Source of the DNA: Amaurobius ferox
Taxonomy: Eukaryota > Arthropoda > Arachnida > Araneae > Amaurobiidae
NCBI GenBank assembly: GCA_951213105.1
Contig: OX578146.1
Span: 54,645,069-54,709,068, forward strand
Direction of reading: 5' to 3'
Length of the DNA: 64,000 bases
In this document: piece after piece, positions 1-9,811 of the stretch
How positions within the stretch are numbered: the first letter of the stretch is position 1
Layout: the number at the start of each line of letters is the position of its first letter
The notes under the pieces: model-generated
Databases searched by the model: none
What the model was told of the DNA's origin: nothing
What the model saw: only the letters and a program-made list of their open reading frames with translations
Position numbers and translations under genes: made by a program

Positions 1-3000
1 ATAATGGTAGCATTTAAATGTTTTTGAACATGATTTACACAAACTAAATATCAATTTTTCTTCTTTATAAGGCAATACAGGATGATATAATTAAGTACTA
101 CTTTACACTGAATCACCCCAAACCAATTTTCATCATACTTTTCATGATTATAGTAGATCTTTTTGGGATGCCCAATAGGATAATAATCAAAATAATTTAC
201 AGTCCGATAGAGTGAACATACATCAATATATCGACCTTTCTCTTTATTTTTCATTTCATATTTTAATTTAGTTGGTTCACATCTACCCCCATAGAAGGCA
301 TCTCTAGGATTAAAAGGTTCTATAAAATCTCTTTTCCATTCTTTTTTCATATATTTTTTAATTTCTTTATCATTATCAAAATCACATTCCCATATCTCAA
401 TTAACTCATATCCTGCATCTTTTATCTTATTATTTATCTTTTTAGTTTTTTCATATAAATTTGTCATACATATTTGATATTGTTTATTTAAAGTAGATTT
501 TCTGTAACAACAATTACATCCATGCCAGTGACAACCTTGAAATTGATATACAGTATTATTGGAAAAACCATCTACTTTGTAAGTTTTATTGTCTAATTTT
601 ATTTTTTTCTCTCCTCCATTTAAAGCATGTTGTATATTTATTTTATGTTTTTGAGATGAATAATCTAACCAAGCAATTGATTTTTACTGTATTGAAATTT
701 TTTGATGATCTCTTCATCTATAGCTATTGTACGCTCAGGTATGAATTTATCTCTATATATACCCATACAAACACCTGCTAAAGTGACATATTTAAAGGGG
801 TCTATATTAGCTATTTCTAAAAATAATCTTCTCAATTCTAAACATCCTTTTCTTAAAATACCTACATCAGACCTACAGTATTTTATAATTTCCATTTGAA
901 AATCAAAGATTTCATTTTTTACAGATTTGTACCATTTATTAAACAATTCTGTATCTTCTAAAGTCATAATATCATATCCATAATAGTATTTTTCAGGATA
1001 TTTTCCTATATAAGTTTGATTTTTAATAGTGTTAAACAAATGAGGAAAATATCCTTTTGCTAATTCTGTTAATCCAAACGTTTTAGGAAATTTTCTTAAT
1101 GGACTCAATGTAAAATTAATAGAATCTATAAAGCTTATATTATATTTGATAGCATTCATAAAAATGAGTTTATTTCCCTGATAGATTGTAAAAACTTTAA
1201 TTTTACTTTTAAAACAGTATTTAGATATAAATTGAAAGTCAAAACCTTTGCCACACACATAATGAGCTAATACGGTATAACCTGCATGTTTCTTATCAAA
1301 TAGCCATTTACTATAGTCGTTTTCATTCTTAAATATGTTTTCTTCTCCATCAAATTCTTGATTTATAATTAAATTGACTTCATGGTGTCCTGTCTCTTGA
1401 TTTGTTTCAACGTCAAAAAACATATATTTTTGTGTAAATCCTGAATATTTACAAGCATCACACCAACTATATCTGTCATTACTTTTGTAATTACATTTGT
1501 TTTCATACATACTACCATACATATAATTTTCAGGAAATCTATATTTTTGACATGTATTACACCTATCTTGAGTAGAACAAATATATTTACAGGTACCACC
1601 CTTAGCTTTTTTTGTTTTCATATAACACCTATGATCTTTTAAGGCCCATTGTCTACAATTTTTACATAGTCTTTCTCCACATATATGATCTTCAGGTTCT
1701 CTATTTTCTCTGTTGATATTTCTCTTACATTTTAAACATTTCCATAGTCTTTCACAAACAGACAATTGTTTTTTAAATTTATTTTTATGATTTTCAAAAC
1801 AGTTTTCGCCTTTAAAACTTCGAAACCATTCATAACACTGAATATCATCTCCTTCACAATTACTTTCTATTCTATAACATCTATCACATTTTAATGAACA
1901 TTTTTGCTGATCGCTTCTTTTATAACTCCCCTTACAGTAATCACAATAATTGTTTTTTCCTAAAAATCCTGAAACAGATGTAATGGTATCAAAATGATTT
2001 CTATTTTTTAAAATGTAAATACAAGTAGTTTTATAAGTACCACTGTATATTCTTTCATTATAATTTTCTCTACAAAATATAGTAATTTGAATATTTAAGA
2101 ATTCTTCAAATTTTTTAACATGTTCTAAATTACAAATTTCTAAAGGAATTTCACACTTTTCATGTAATTTTTCAGTTAAAGTTTTTTGTAATTTTCTTCC
2201 TTTTTTAATATATAGAATGTCATTTTTAGTTAATGTTTTATAGTTTAATTTTTCACATAAAAGTTCAGGATTTTGAATAGATAGAGCAACTACAATAGAT
2301 CTAGCTAAACATATATTATCGTTATTTTTAATTTTACAAATACTCTTTTTGTTAGCGCAATCATCTTCTTTGAGAATTTTTGGATGTTTTCCTCCGTATG
2401 GTAATTCTAATACATGAAAATCGAATGTGCATTCTTTAATATCTAATTCTTTGTATTCAATTTTATGTGTTAAAACATCTAAATAAGTATCATAAGCCTC
2501 TCTAGTTGACATCATTTTAGGATGAAATTGTTGACTTAATGCAGGATTGTGTACTATAATATCTACTTTTCCTTCTACTTTTCCAATAGCTTTTCTAAAT
2601 AAATCCTTTAAAATATTATGATATTGTTCAGGTCTAAGTTCATTGATTTCTACAATTTTATAAATATACCTATATGTGTTATATATTTTTATATATTTTT
2701 GACTAATTTGACTAATTTCATAATCAGGTTTAAATATATCTTCAAGATTAACTTCTATGTCTACTATCTTTTCTTTCTTTTTTACCAATTCTCCATCTTT
2801 ATATTTCAAACTAAAATAATCAAATATATTCGTAAGTTTACGTCTATTTTTAGGTTCATTAATAAATTGTATCAATTGTTCTGTAAGATCAGGAGTAAAT
2901 AATTTTTTAAGATTCACTTCTGTTTTAGTCTTTTTTTTTCTTTTGGTTTAAATACCTTATTATCAAATTTCAAATTAAAAGAATCAAAAACTTTTTTAAT

Positions 3001-3210
3001 TTTATTGCGTTTTTCAGGTTTTTCAATAAATATTTTCTTCTTTTTTTCCAAGTATTTTGATACATCTAAATTTAATAAATCTACTAAAACATATTTATTC
3101 TCCAGTTTCTTTTATATATTTAATTAATAATCTAATTAAATCATCCTTCTTCAATTGTTTACTACTTTTCTAAGTTCACCAATAGTCTTTGACTTTAAGG
3201 CAAGCTCCAT
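1..3210 (-). pseudogene. polB: Polinton protein-primed DNA polymerase B, frameshifted and 3'-truncated by the window edge
   Basis: This gene would replicate the element from a protein primer. The largest open piece (665-2917, 750 codons) carries a cysteine-rich region around residues 325-480 and the 3'-5' exonuclease motifs FDVE (about residue 499), AHYVCGKGFDFQF (about 552) and YCRSD (about 679). The next piece (51 to about 670) holds the CHWHGC motif and palm motif A (DVCSLYRTVN, then YPIGHP), with R where the family usually has P. Motifs B and C would lie beyond base 1. The likely start is ATG 3210, directly after TAATAA, which adds a SAP-like N-terminus. Reading-frame changes are visible near 3155, 3110, 2935 (a run of nine A), 668 and 90. 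An internal duplication is visible: FIEKPEKRNKIKKVF is echoed by FINEPKNRRKLTNIF. Confidence 0.88.
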
Positions 3211-3213
3211 TTA

Positions 3214-3462
3214 TTAGGAAACATTTTTTGCAATACTTTTTCCTGGAAGATGCTTACTGTGATAAATACTTTTTAAATGTCTCTTTTTATGTGTATAGGT
3301 ATATTGCATTCCACATTCACATTTAATTTTTTTATTTTTAATTATAGAATCACAACATTTGCAATGACTTTGGAAGTTAATTTTTCCATATCTATGATAT
3401 ATGTAAAACTCATTTACTGATTTCATAGTCAAACAGTGTATACACTTTTTTGTGAGCTCCAT
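3214..3462 (-). CDS. Small zinc-finger protein of the Polinton
   Basis: This 82-residue protein has two metal-binding clusters. C7xxC10 with C34xxC37 looks like a zinc ribbon or treble clef. C48xC50 with H58, H62 and H68 looks like a CxC-H-H finger followed by a basic tail. It is probably a nucleic-acid-binding protein, but I cannot name a family. The start is ATG 3462 in the string TAATAAATGGAG, where the first TAA is the stop of the upstream gene. Its own stop is followed by an identical TAATAAATGGAG that would start the polymerase, so the two neighbours appear to be joined by copies of the same junction. The frame is open, unlike the flanking polymerase. Confidence 0.65.
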   Translation of the reverse strand: MELTKKCIHCLTMKSVNEFYIYHRYGKINFQSHCKCCDSIIKNKKIKCECGMQYTYTHKKRHLKSIYHSKHLPGKSIAKNVS

Positions 3463-3465
3463 TTA

Positions 3466-3900
3466 TTAGGAATTATTTTTATAAATAACTTTTTGTAAGA
3501 AATCATTCCAGATTTTTTCATATTTCTTTTTGACTTTATAACAAAGTCTTTGAACCTTTATATTATTTTCAATTTTAAAAATATTACAAATCTTTTTCAT
3601 AAAATAATAATAATTAACTGATTTCTCATAATACATTAAATTTAAAAATTTAAAAAACATATCCTCAACTTCTTGAGTAATATTATACCTCCTTTTTATT
3701 CGATTAAAATAACAAATTCTACTCTTATATCTTTGTTTTAAACTCTCATAGTCTATAACATAAAAATATTCTTCTGCTTCTGAAGAATCATAGATTAATT
3801 TCATCTTTAAATTATGCGCTACTTTATTATCTGAAACTTCATTATCTAAAATATCAATCGATTCAACCATTTCAACACCGTCAAAAAAGTTAACATTCAT
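3466..3900 (-). CDS. Hypothetical Polinton protein, 144 residues
   Basis: I do not recognise this protein. The first 50 residues are acidic; the rest is rich in lysine, tyrosine and aromatic residues and looks helical, with a basic C-terminus that would suit nucleic-acid binding. ATG 3900 lies in TAAATAAATG, the start context shared across the element, and the stop is separated by a single TAA from the next gene's ATG. It sits between the integrase and the small zinc-finger gene. It is probably a real gene because it keeps the shared start context and an intact frame, but its function is unknown. Confidence 0.5.
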   Translation of the reverse strand: MNVNFFDGVEMVESIDILDNEVSDNKVAHNLKMKLIYDSSEAEEYFYVIDYESLKQRYKSRICYFNRIKRRYNITQEVEDMFFKFLNLMYYEKSVNYYYFMKKICNIFKIENNIKVQRLCYKVKKKYEKIWNDFLQKVIYKNNS

Positions 3901-3921
3901 TTATTTACTACGTATTTATCG

Positions 3922-3943
3922 GGGGGTGATAGATCCCACCCCT
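3922..3943 (-). terminator. GC-rich hairpin after the integrase
   Basis: GGGGTG pairs with CACCCC across a short loop, immediately downstream of the integrase stop (3944) and upstream of the next leftward gene. Such a G/C block stands out in DNA that is about three-quarters A/T. A similar GC hairpin follows the last rightward gene at 12,027. A role in transcript termination or 3'-end formation is inference. Confidence 0.4.
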
Positions 3944-4965
3944 TTAAACATTGTATAAATCAGATGTCCAACTATTAAATTCATCTGGATATCCTAACCA
4001 TTTTACAAAATATTTATTTCCTTTCTTTATGATTTTTTCAATTTTATATACATCATCTTTTTTATTATATTTTACCATTTCATTTTCATAAAAAGTTCCT
4101 TCAATTTCTTTACTGTTTAAATCTTTTAATCGATAAGTAATTGGATCTGTTTTTAATACTTCAGAAACTATAAAAATATCTTCAGTAAATGTAGAATCAT
4201 CTACTTTCCTGAATGTTTTTTTAATTGTTGATATTCTAACTCTATCCCCTATCTTAAATTTAGGTTTTTTTATGATCTTTTTCGTATATAAATTTTTATA
4301 AACTTGAGATTCATTTTCGTCTCGACTAGCCTCAACGGGTGTCATATTTATTGATCTATGATATTAATTGTTATAATTTATAAGTAATTTAGGTAATACA
4401 TCTATATATCTTTTAGTATTGCTAACATGCATATATTTTATAATTTTTTCTCTTATACTTCTATTAAATCTCTCAGCTATTGCGGATTTTATTTCTTTAT
4501 TATAAGTCGTAAATCAATGTATATTATTATCTTTGAATAATTTTTAGGTCTGTTTTTCTGTAAATTCAGTACCTTCATCTGTCAAAATGAAATTTGGCTT
4601 TATTTCTTTAAAAACTTCTTTGAAAGCTTGTACGACTTCTTCAGATGTTTATCTTTTTATAGGGAAAGCCCAAGCATATTTATTAAAAGCTTCTATAACC
4701 GTTAACAAATAATTAGTTCCATCGTTATATTTGCTATAATTTTTTATAAATAACAAATCAGCGTCAAATTGATTATTACTGTTTGGAACATAAACTCTCC
4801 TTCTTTTAAATTTACGAATGACAGGTTTATATCTAGTATATACATCTTGTTCATGTAAAAATTCTTCAACATTAGGTAATCCTGTTTTTCTTTTCAATTT
4901 TTGAATACCACAATAACCTGTCTCTAGATTATAATATGTCTCTTTTAAATTCCTAAAAAAGTATT
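3944..4965 (-). pseudogene. int: Polinton retroviral-type integrase with chromodomain, broken
   Basis: This gene would insert the element into host DNA. Pieces in different frames line up as one integrase. At 4649-4950 is the N-terminal part and first catalytic Asp (QFDADLLF, then a YLLTVIEAFNKYAW-type strand). At about 4360-4640 are TDEGTEF (second Asp) and AIAERFNRS (catalytic Glu). At 3944-4345 is a C-terminal SH3-like region followed by a chromodomain (YKIEKI ... YFVKWLGYP ... SWTSDL). Stops near 4647, 4542 and 4514 and frame changes between the pieces inactivate it. The start is not clear; the N-terminal frame overlaps the end of the zinc-ribbon gene. The chromodomain suggests targeting to marked chromatin, as in chromoviruses. 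Confidence 0.85.
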
Positions 4966-5418
4966 CTTTTTACTTTCACAAATTGTACAAATACCTTTAC
5001 CAACTGGTTTATTATTTTTAGAAGTAGTTTCATGATAATTTTTAGTTTTGGTTTTCTTTTTACACTTGATACAATACATAGAAGTAGAAATTCCTAACCC
5101 AGATTTTATTTTAGCTTTAATAATAGGTTTTATAAACAATCCTCTATCTATTCTTTCTCGTAATGTTGGATCTTGTATTGCATTTAAATCGTCTATTAAT
5201 TCTTGATCAGCAACATGTCTCTTTTTTGTATCTTTTGTTTTATTGTGTTCAATATCATGTTTTTTACAAGCTTTATCAACTCTATTTATACCAGGATCAC
5301 CCCTTTTTAATCTTTTTTCTAATTTTGTAAATGGACCACAATATTGATATCCTGGTAAATGCATTTCTGGAGGGTTTATTTTATCTTGTAACCATCCAAC
5401 AATATCACCACCTTTCAT
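4945..5418 (-). CDS. Phospholipase-A2-like domain fused to a zinc ribbon
   Basis: This protein has 157 residues. Residues 20-60 match the short PLA2-like domain known from parvovirus VP1 and some adintovirus/Polinton proteins: HLPGYQYCGP supplies the calcium-loop-like segment, and DKACKKHDIEH the helix with the catalytic His54-Asp55 pair. The usual Tyr after HDxx is His here. Residues 116-147 form a C116xxC119 / C144xxC147 zinc ribbon typical of a DUF5679-like domain. In related viruses such PLA2 domains are thought to breach membranes during entry; that role here is inference. The start ATG 5418 directly abuts the previous gene's TAA (TAAATG). The frame is intact. Confidence 0.7.
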   Translation of the reverse strand: MKGGDIVGWLQDKINPPEMHLPGYQYCGPFTKLEKRLKRGDPGINRVDKACKKHDIEHNKTKDTKKRHVADQELIDDLNAIQDPTLRERIDRGLFIKPIIKAKIKSGLGISTSMYCIKCKKKTKTKNYHETTSKNNKPVGKGICTICESKKNTFLGI

Positions 5419-5799
5419 TTATTTAGAATGAATAAATTTATATCCATTCAATTGCATTTGTTTTACATATTTTTCAACTGGATTAAATTTTAAATCCTTT
5501 TCTCGCATATAAATTTCTTCTTCAGTCATATCCTTAGCTTTAAACGAATTAATAAGTTTTTTATAAAAATTATAACAATGTCTATATTCTTCTTTTCTTT
5601 CTGATATTTTTAATGCAAGATCAATAGCTTCTACTATACCAACCGATAAACTTAAAACAGCAAGCGGAAGAAAGGCTATTGCTGATAAACCCGTATCACT
5701 TAGAATGACCTTACTTACTGATAATGAAATACTTATCTTTTGATACAAATTTCTACTCTTTCTGTAAACATACAATCTTTTTTCTAAATATTCTTCCAT
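5419..5799 (-). CDS. Small predicted membrane protein, 126 residues
   Basis: I cannot name a family. A basic, helical N-terminus is followed by a hydrophobic stretch at about residues 38-60 (LSAIAFLPLAVLSLSVGIV), which could form one long or two short membrane segments, and then by a charged helical C-terminal half. It lies between the packaging ATPase and the PLA2-like gene, where virion-associated proteins would be plausible. The stop TAA is fused to the next ATG. The shared-context ATG is at 5804 (TATATAAATG) but runs into a stop after six codons; the open frame begins at ATG 5799, five bases on, suggesting a small local insertion at the start. Confidence 0.5.
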   Translation of the reverse strand: MEEYLEKRLYVYRKSRNLYQKISISLSVSKVILSDTGLSAIAFLPLAVLSLSVGIVEAIDLALKISERKEEYRHCYNFYKKLINSFKAKDMTEEEIYMREKDLKFNPVEKYVKQMQLNGYKFIHSK

Positions 5800-5804
5800 A
5801 TCAT

Positions 5805-6520
5805 TTATATAGGATCAAATTTTTTTCTGTATCTCATTTTCGGATTCAATAAATCTAACATTAAAAAATCGTATTGTTTTTGAACACTTTTATTATATAT
5901 TTGTTTGAATTCTTCAGTACTTAATTTACCATCTATCTCTCTTATAATCTGTTACATTTCTTTTGGTTGTAGATTGAAAAATATAAAGTAATTACAGTTC
6001 TTTCTTATATTGATAGGTGTTGTATAAAAAGACTGCCATAAATATATTATGGATGCGTTTTCCTTTCTACCTCTGATAAATAATTCCTGAATGGTTTTTG
6101 ATCTTTCTGAGTCACACCATCATCGAAAATAACTAAATTCTTTAATGTAGGATTTAAATCATCTACAGTAATAAAATCATCTGAAGAAAAGAACACTTCT
6201 TTTTTGTATTTATCATATAATTCTAATAATGCTTTCTTATTCTTTATATTTTTACATTTCAAAATATCTTCTCTTTCTATATCTTCAAACATTGTATATT
6301 TTTCTTGTAATTTAGTATATTTAGGTTCGTATAAATCTTTTGCGCATATATATAGTGCATCAAAATTTAAAAAATCATAAATCATATTTAACAGTAAATT
6401 TGTTTTACCTGAACCTGAAGGTCCTGTTATAAGCAATCTAAATGGATGTTTAGGTAACAAAGGATGTTGTTTAGAATCAGGTAACTCATCTGGTTGCGTG
6501 TAATCTTTAATTTTTATCAT
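5805..6520 (-). pseudogene. Polinton packaging ATPase (FtsK/HerA superfamily), broken
   Basis: This gene would pump the element's DNA into capsids. The open part (6047-6520) starts at ATG 6520 in TATATAAATG. It has Walker A GPSGSGKT at residues 33-40 and Walker B VIFDD at residues 130-134. Near 6,070 the frame shifts, and the conserved downstream stretch (RGRKENASIIYL, the sensor-like IIYLWQS) continues in another frame. That frame has an in-frame TAA near 5,952 before ending KKFDPI at 5,805, where the stop abuts the next ATG. One frameshift plus one nonsense codon makes it inactive. It is divergently placed from the coiled-coil gene. Confidence 0.85.
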
Positions 6521-6597
6521 TTATATAACAGTAAAAAATAATTTACTCGCAGTAAAAAATAAAATTTGCTGCAGAAAAAAAAATTAATATTATATAA
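6521..6597. promoter_or_regulatory. Divergent promoter region of the Polinton
   Basis: This is the 77-bp spacer between the leftward ATPase and the rightward coiled-coil gene. Both edges carry the same TATATAAATG string with the start codon inside it. Between them CAGTAAAAAATAA occurs twice (near 6,528 and 6,550). The only divergent gene pair in the element meets here, so it should hold the promoters for both arms. The promoter role is inferred from layout and repeated motifs. Confidence 0.5.
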
Positions 6598-7363
6598 ATG
6601 AACAAATTAGAAAAAGAACGAAAACACAAGCTTATAAAGCAAATAAAGGATTCAATTAAATTAGTAAAATTAGAAAAAGAAATAAGAAATAATAGTGAAG
6701 ATCAACTAAAAGAAAAATTAGGTATTCAAAAAACCTTAGAGGAATTTCATAAACCAGTCACTCTCTCAAGAAATTGAGAAATATGAAAAATTAAATAAAG
6801 AGGTTGTAAAAAGTATTCAAAATGCTGTAGAAAATATTTCATCTCCATCTATAGAAGAGCCTATTGAAGCTGTGAAAAAATTAGTATCTAATACTTATGA
6901 TATCGACCAAAATTTAAATTTAAAATATTTAAAAGAGTGGATATTATACAGACCTTCTGTATTTTTAAACGATCAAGAAAAATTAGAGGAGATGTACGAA
7001 AGAGCTAAAAATCTAAAAATAGGATTATCGAGGAAAAGGGTCAACTTAAGAAGTTCAATTACTAGGGCTAAAAATATTTCAGAATATGTATTAAATCAGA
7101 AAAAGAACGAAATAGAAGAAATTGAAAATAAAGAAAATATGTTGGAAATTTATATGTATAGATTAAATATGACTCAAGGTAGTGAAGATATAAAAGTGGG
7201 TAAAGGATTGAATGTATTTTCAAATTTAACAGATAAAATATGTAATGGAAGTAAATCAAAGAAATTGGGTGATCAAGTAGTTTTATTGTTAGATATGTTA
7301 TTAAAAAATGGAGAAATGACTTATAATGATGTACAACGATATTATAAACAATTTCTCCTATAA
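6598..7363 (+). pseudogene. Coiled-coil Polinton protein, one frameshift
   Basis: ATG 6598 follows TATATAA. A highly charged, lysine/glutamate-rich helix runs 59 codons to a TGA at 6775-6777. The same type of sequence resumes in another frame from about 6,765 and stays open to 7363. It ends in a compact lysine-rich domain with a winged-helix-like tail (LKNGEMTYNDVQRYY). It is a single gene with one frameshift. It occupies the position just upstream of the pX-like and protease genes; in Polintons such genes are usually virion or core proteins, but no specific function can be read from the sequence. The open stretch from 6872 begins at a non-ATG codon and is not a separate gene. Confidence 0.6.
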
Positions 7364-7366
7364 TAA

Positions 7367-7725
7367 ATGATAAAAAATAAAGTTTATTTGAGTGAAGGTC
7401 AGAAAAATAAACTTAAATCAGCTTTTAGAAATAAAGAAGAACTAACATTACAAATAGATAAATATAAAACTCCTAATCATGAGATGTATTTAACTAAAAC
7501 TCAAATTAATCATATTAATGATGGAAAAAGAATTACTATCAGTAAAACTCAATTAGATAAAAATGGAGGATTTTTACCATTTCTAGCAGCACTTATACCC
7601 TCTTTAATAACCGCTGTTAATTTGCAGTTCCAGCATTAGCAACAGGTGCTTTATCAGGATTAGCTAGTTCAGCTGTACAAAAAAAGGGATCTGGAAAAAA
7701 AACGTGGAAAGGGAATATATCAACC
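7367..7725 (+). pseudogene. pX-like virion peptide precursor, frameshifted
   Basis: ATG 7367 lies in TAATAAATG, where the first TAA is the upstream stop. The protein starts with a lysine-rich, helix-forming region (YLSEGQKNKLKSAF), then TKTQI and SKTQL repeats, then a glycine and hydrophobic segment (NGGFLPFLAALIPS). Near 7,618 the frame shifts; the expected continuation rich in Ala, Leu and Gly, then a basic Gly-Ser-Gly-Lys tail, is found in the next frame. This layout matches the pX-like core or membrane-active peptides of Polintons and adintoviruses, normally a substrate of the neighbouring protease. After the shift the frame runs into the protease without a stop. Confidence 0.6.
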
Positions 7726-8184
7726 TTGGGAATTAGTAACAAAATGATTGAAGAAAATATGAAAAATGAAAAAAGATTTAGAGGTGTATTTACCTCTGAT
7801 TTATTACATAAAACAATAGGAAAATTTGAAAATGGAATCATTAATTTAGATGTATCAACAGGTCCCGGAACTCATTGGGTTTGTTATTATAATGATCCTA
7901 AATATAAATATGTGGAATATTTTGATCCGTTTGGTGAATATGACAATATGAAGAAAGACTATATTCCTAAAAATATTAAAACATTTCTTGTTACATTGAA
8001 TAAAAAACCAAAAATATGTCATAATGATAGTTTTTTACAGAAACATACATCTGTGAAATGTGGTTTATTTTGTATGAAATATATAAGAGAAAGGAATAAA
8101 GGTATATCACCTAAAAATGTTCTCAAATCATTTTCTACACAAAAACCTAGTGACTGTAATGAAAATTTTGTTATGTATAAATGA
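7726..8184 (+). CDS. Adenain-type cysteine protease (maturation protease)
   Basis: This C5/C48-family protease would mature capsid proteins. Numbering from 7726, the catalytic His is H50 in GPGTHWVCYY, the acidic residue is D67 in YFDPFGE, and the nucleophile is C112 in KCGLFCMKY, so the triad order His-Asp-Cys is preserved. The RFRGVF motif near the N-terminus is typical of Polinton proteases. No ATG precedes residue 1 in this frame: the first ATG is 7744, while 7726 is TTG, so the start may have been lost or the gene now reads through from the frameshifted pX-like gene. The stop TGA overlaps the next ATG (ATGA). The frame itself is undamaged. Confidence 0.8.
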   Translation: MGISNKMIEENMKNEKRFRGVFTSDLLHKTIGKFENGIINLDVSTGPGTHWVCYYNDPKYKYVEYFDPFGEYDNMKKDYIPKNIKTFLVTLNKKPKICHNDSFLQKHTSVKCGLFCMKYIRERNKGISPKNVLKSFSTQKPSDCNENFVMYK

Positions 8185-8890
8185 TAATATTAAAATCTGA
8201 AGGTCATGAGAAATCAGAGGAATTTACTGTAAATTTTATTACACCTCTTAAATTAAAAAAAATTAGCTTTACACTCGTTTTCTATGGAAGTTTCCTGGTT
8301 TAATATAAGTAAGATTTTTGGAAATAAAATGATAAAGATATAGAGGTAAATTGGGATCGATATAGATTCAAGATGGTAGGTCCTTATAAAAGTAATAGTG
8401 GATCAGTCACAGCTACAACAGCCTCTGATGAAGTTTTAGGCGTCTATGTTATTCCTCAGTACGTTGAAAGAGATGATAATTATGAAAAAAATAATATGAT
8501 ATTTGATAATATAGATATGACTGAATGCTGGTTGATGATTAATAATAAACAAATACCTCTTATGCGTTACAAAACGAATTTCACCAATAAAGATTATAAT
8601 AGAGTGTATGAAGCTCTTTTACATGCAGGATTAAATGATATGAATACAGAAACAGGATGTTTGATAAATAAGAATAATTTAGGAGAAATGTATACTATAT
8701 TTTATTTTGACTTATCAAATCATGAAAACTATACCGATTTAAATAATTTAGATATTTAATTTAATTGGGAGAGATTAATGAATACTCAAAAAACGAATAT
8801 AAGTTTTATATTGTTTTTAAAGAAAGAAAGAGATGTTTTATAAATTTGAAAAATAAAACTATAACAATGGTTAAGAGATTAAAATCATAA
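8181..8890 (+). pseudogene. Capsid gene remnants (minor/major capsid-like), decayed
   Basis: ATG 8181 overlaps the protease stop and sits in TATAAATG. The first 40 codons (MIILKSEGHEKSEEF...) resemble the start of a Polinton minor capsid (penton) protein and end at TAA 8301. Capsid-like sequence goes on in other frames to about 8,372. The frame at 8373-8759 has a segment with WLMINNKQIPL, an NRVYEALLHAG helix and YTIFYFDLS, in the order seen near the end of double jelly-roll major capsid proteins. A short tail follows to about 8,890. A complete major capsid gene would need about 1.5 kb more, so most of it is missing. The assignment rests on family memory and is only moderately secure. Confidence 0.5.
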
Positions 8891-8907
8891 AATTAATGTT
8901 ATAATAA

Positions 8908-9794
8908 ATGAGTGCTTATTATCCACCTTATGATGATCAAATGAAAGAAGGGCCTATTGGACCTCCTGGTATAGGTTTTAAATTAATGGATGATGAAAAT
9001 TATGATATGGAAAATAGAATTTTTAAAAATTGTGAAAATCCTATAGATGATTTAGATTTAACCACTAAAAGTTTCGTTCTGAATAAAATAGAGAATTATC
9101 ATTTTGAATTGAGAGATCTTATAGAAACCAAATATGATAAAGATTTTTTATCCTTTACTGAAGAAACAGGTAAGAGAGTAAAATAATTAGATGAAACAAC
9201 TTTATATTCTTTAGAAGGAAAAGCTTATGATGACAAATGAAAAAAGAATAGGAAATGTTGCAGATCCTATAGAACCTAAAAATGGTGTGAATAAAAGATA
9301 TTTTGAAAAAAATTCATTATCATTAAAAAATGATATATTTGATGCAAATAATAAAATAATTACGAATGTTTCTGAACCTGAAAATGATGACGATGCTGTC
9401 AATAAAATGTATTTAGACAATAGAGATATCTGGGTTACCATAGAAGATGATTTTCATACTTTTACAGGTGGGGGATTTAAAAAAGTAAATTTCAGCATGA
9501 TGAGTTCTAAATTACTGGATCAAGAGATGCGATTAACTACAGATATGTATATGAAAATTTCCGTATATTTAATACATATGTATATAGATCTACTAGGAAA
9601 AGAAGATATATATATATAATCAAGATATACCGATATCACTAGATATCAATGGTAAGGTAATTTTAAATAATGTTAATACAGATACAGTAACCTGTTTTGC
9701 TTATGGTAAACGTGATGATATCATCACAGTATGGATAAAATGCGATGATAACACTTTAAAACCTTATATGCATATTGAAAAAATCCCTTTCTAA
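8908..9794 (+). pseudogene. Fibre-like attachment protein, broken
   Basis: ATG 8908 follows TTATAATAA. A short collagen-like GPIGPPG stretch is followed by repeats of the pattern N+I.N..+P.DD.DA..K.Y/F, for example NRIFKNCENPIDDLDLTTK, RIGNVADPIEPKNGVNKRY and KIITNVSEPENDDDAVNK. This pattern is typical of trimeric phage and Polinton fibre shafts. Breaks: an in-frame TAA at 9184-9186, a frame change near 9,230, and another near 9,618. A C-terminal piece of beta-strand character (DIPISLDINGKVIL ...) runs to TAA 9792-9794. Its place after the capsid genes fits a virion spike. Receptor or target are unknown. Confidence 0.55.
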
Positions 9795-9811
9795 AATACG
9801 TTCATCATTAA

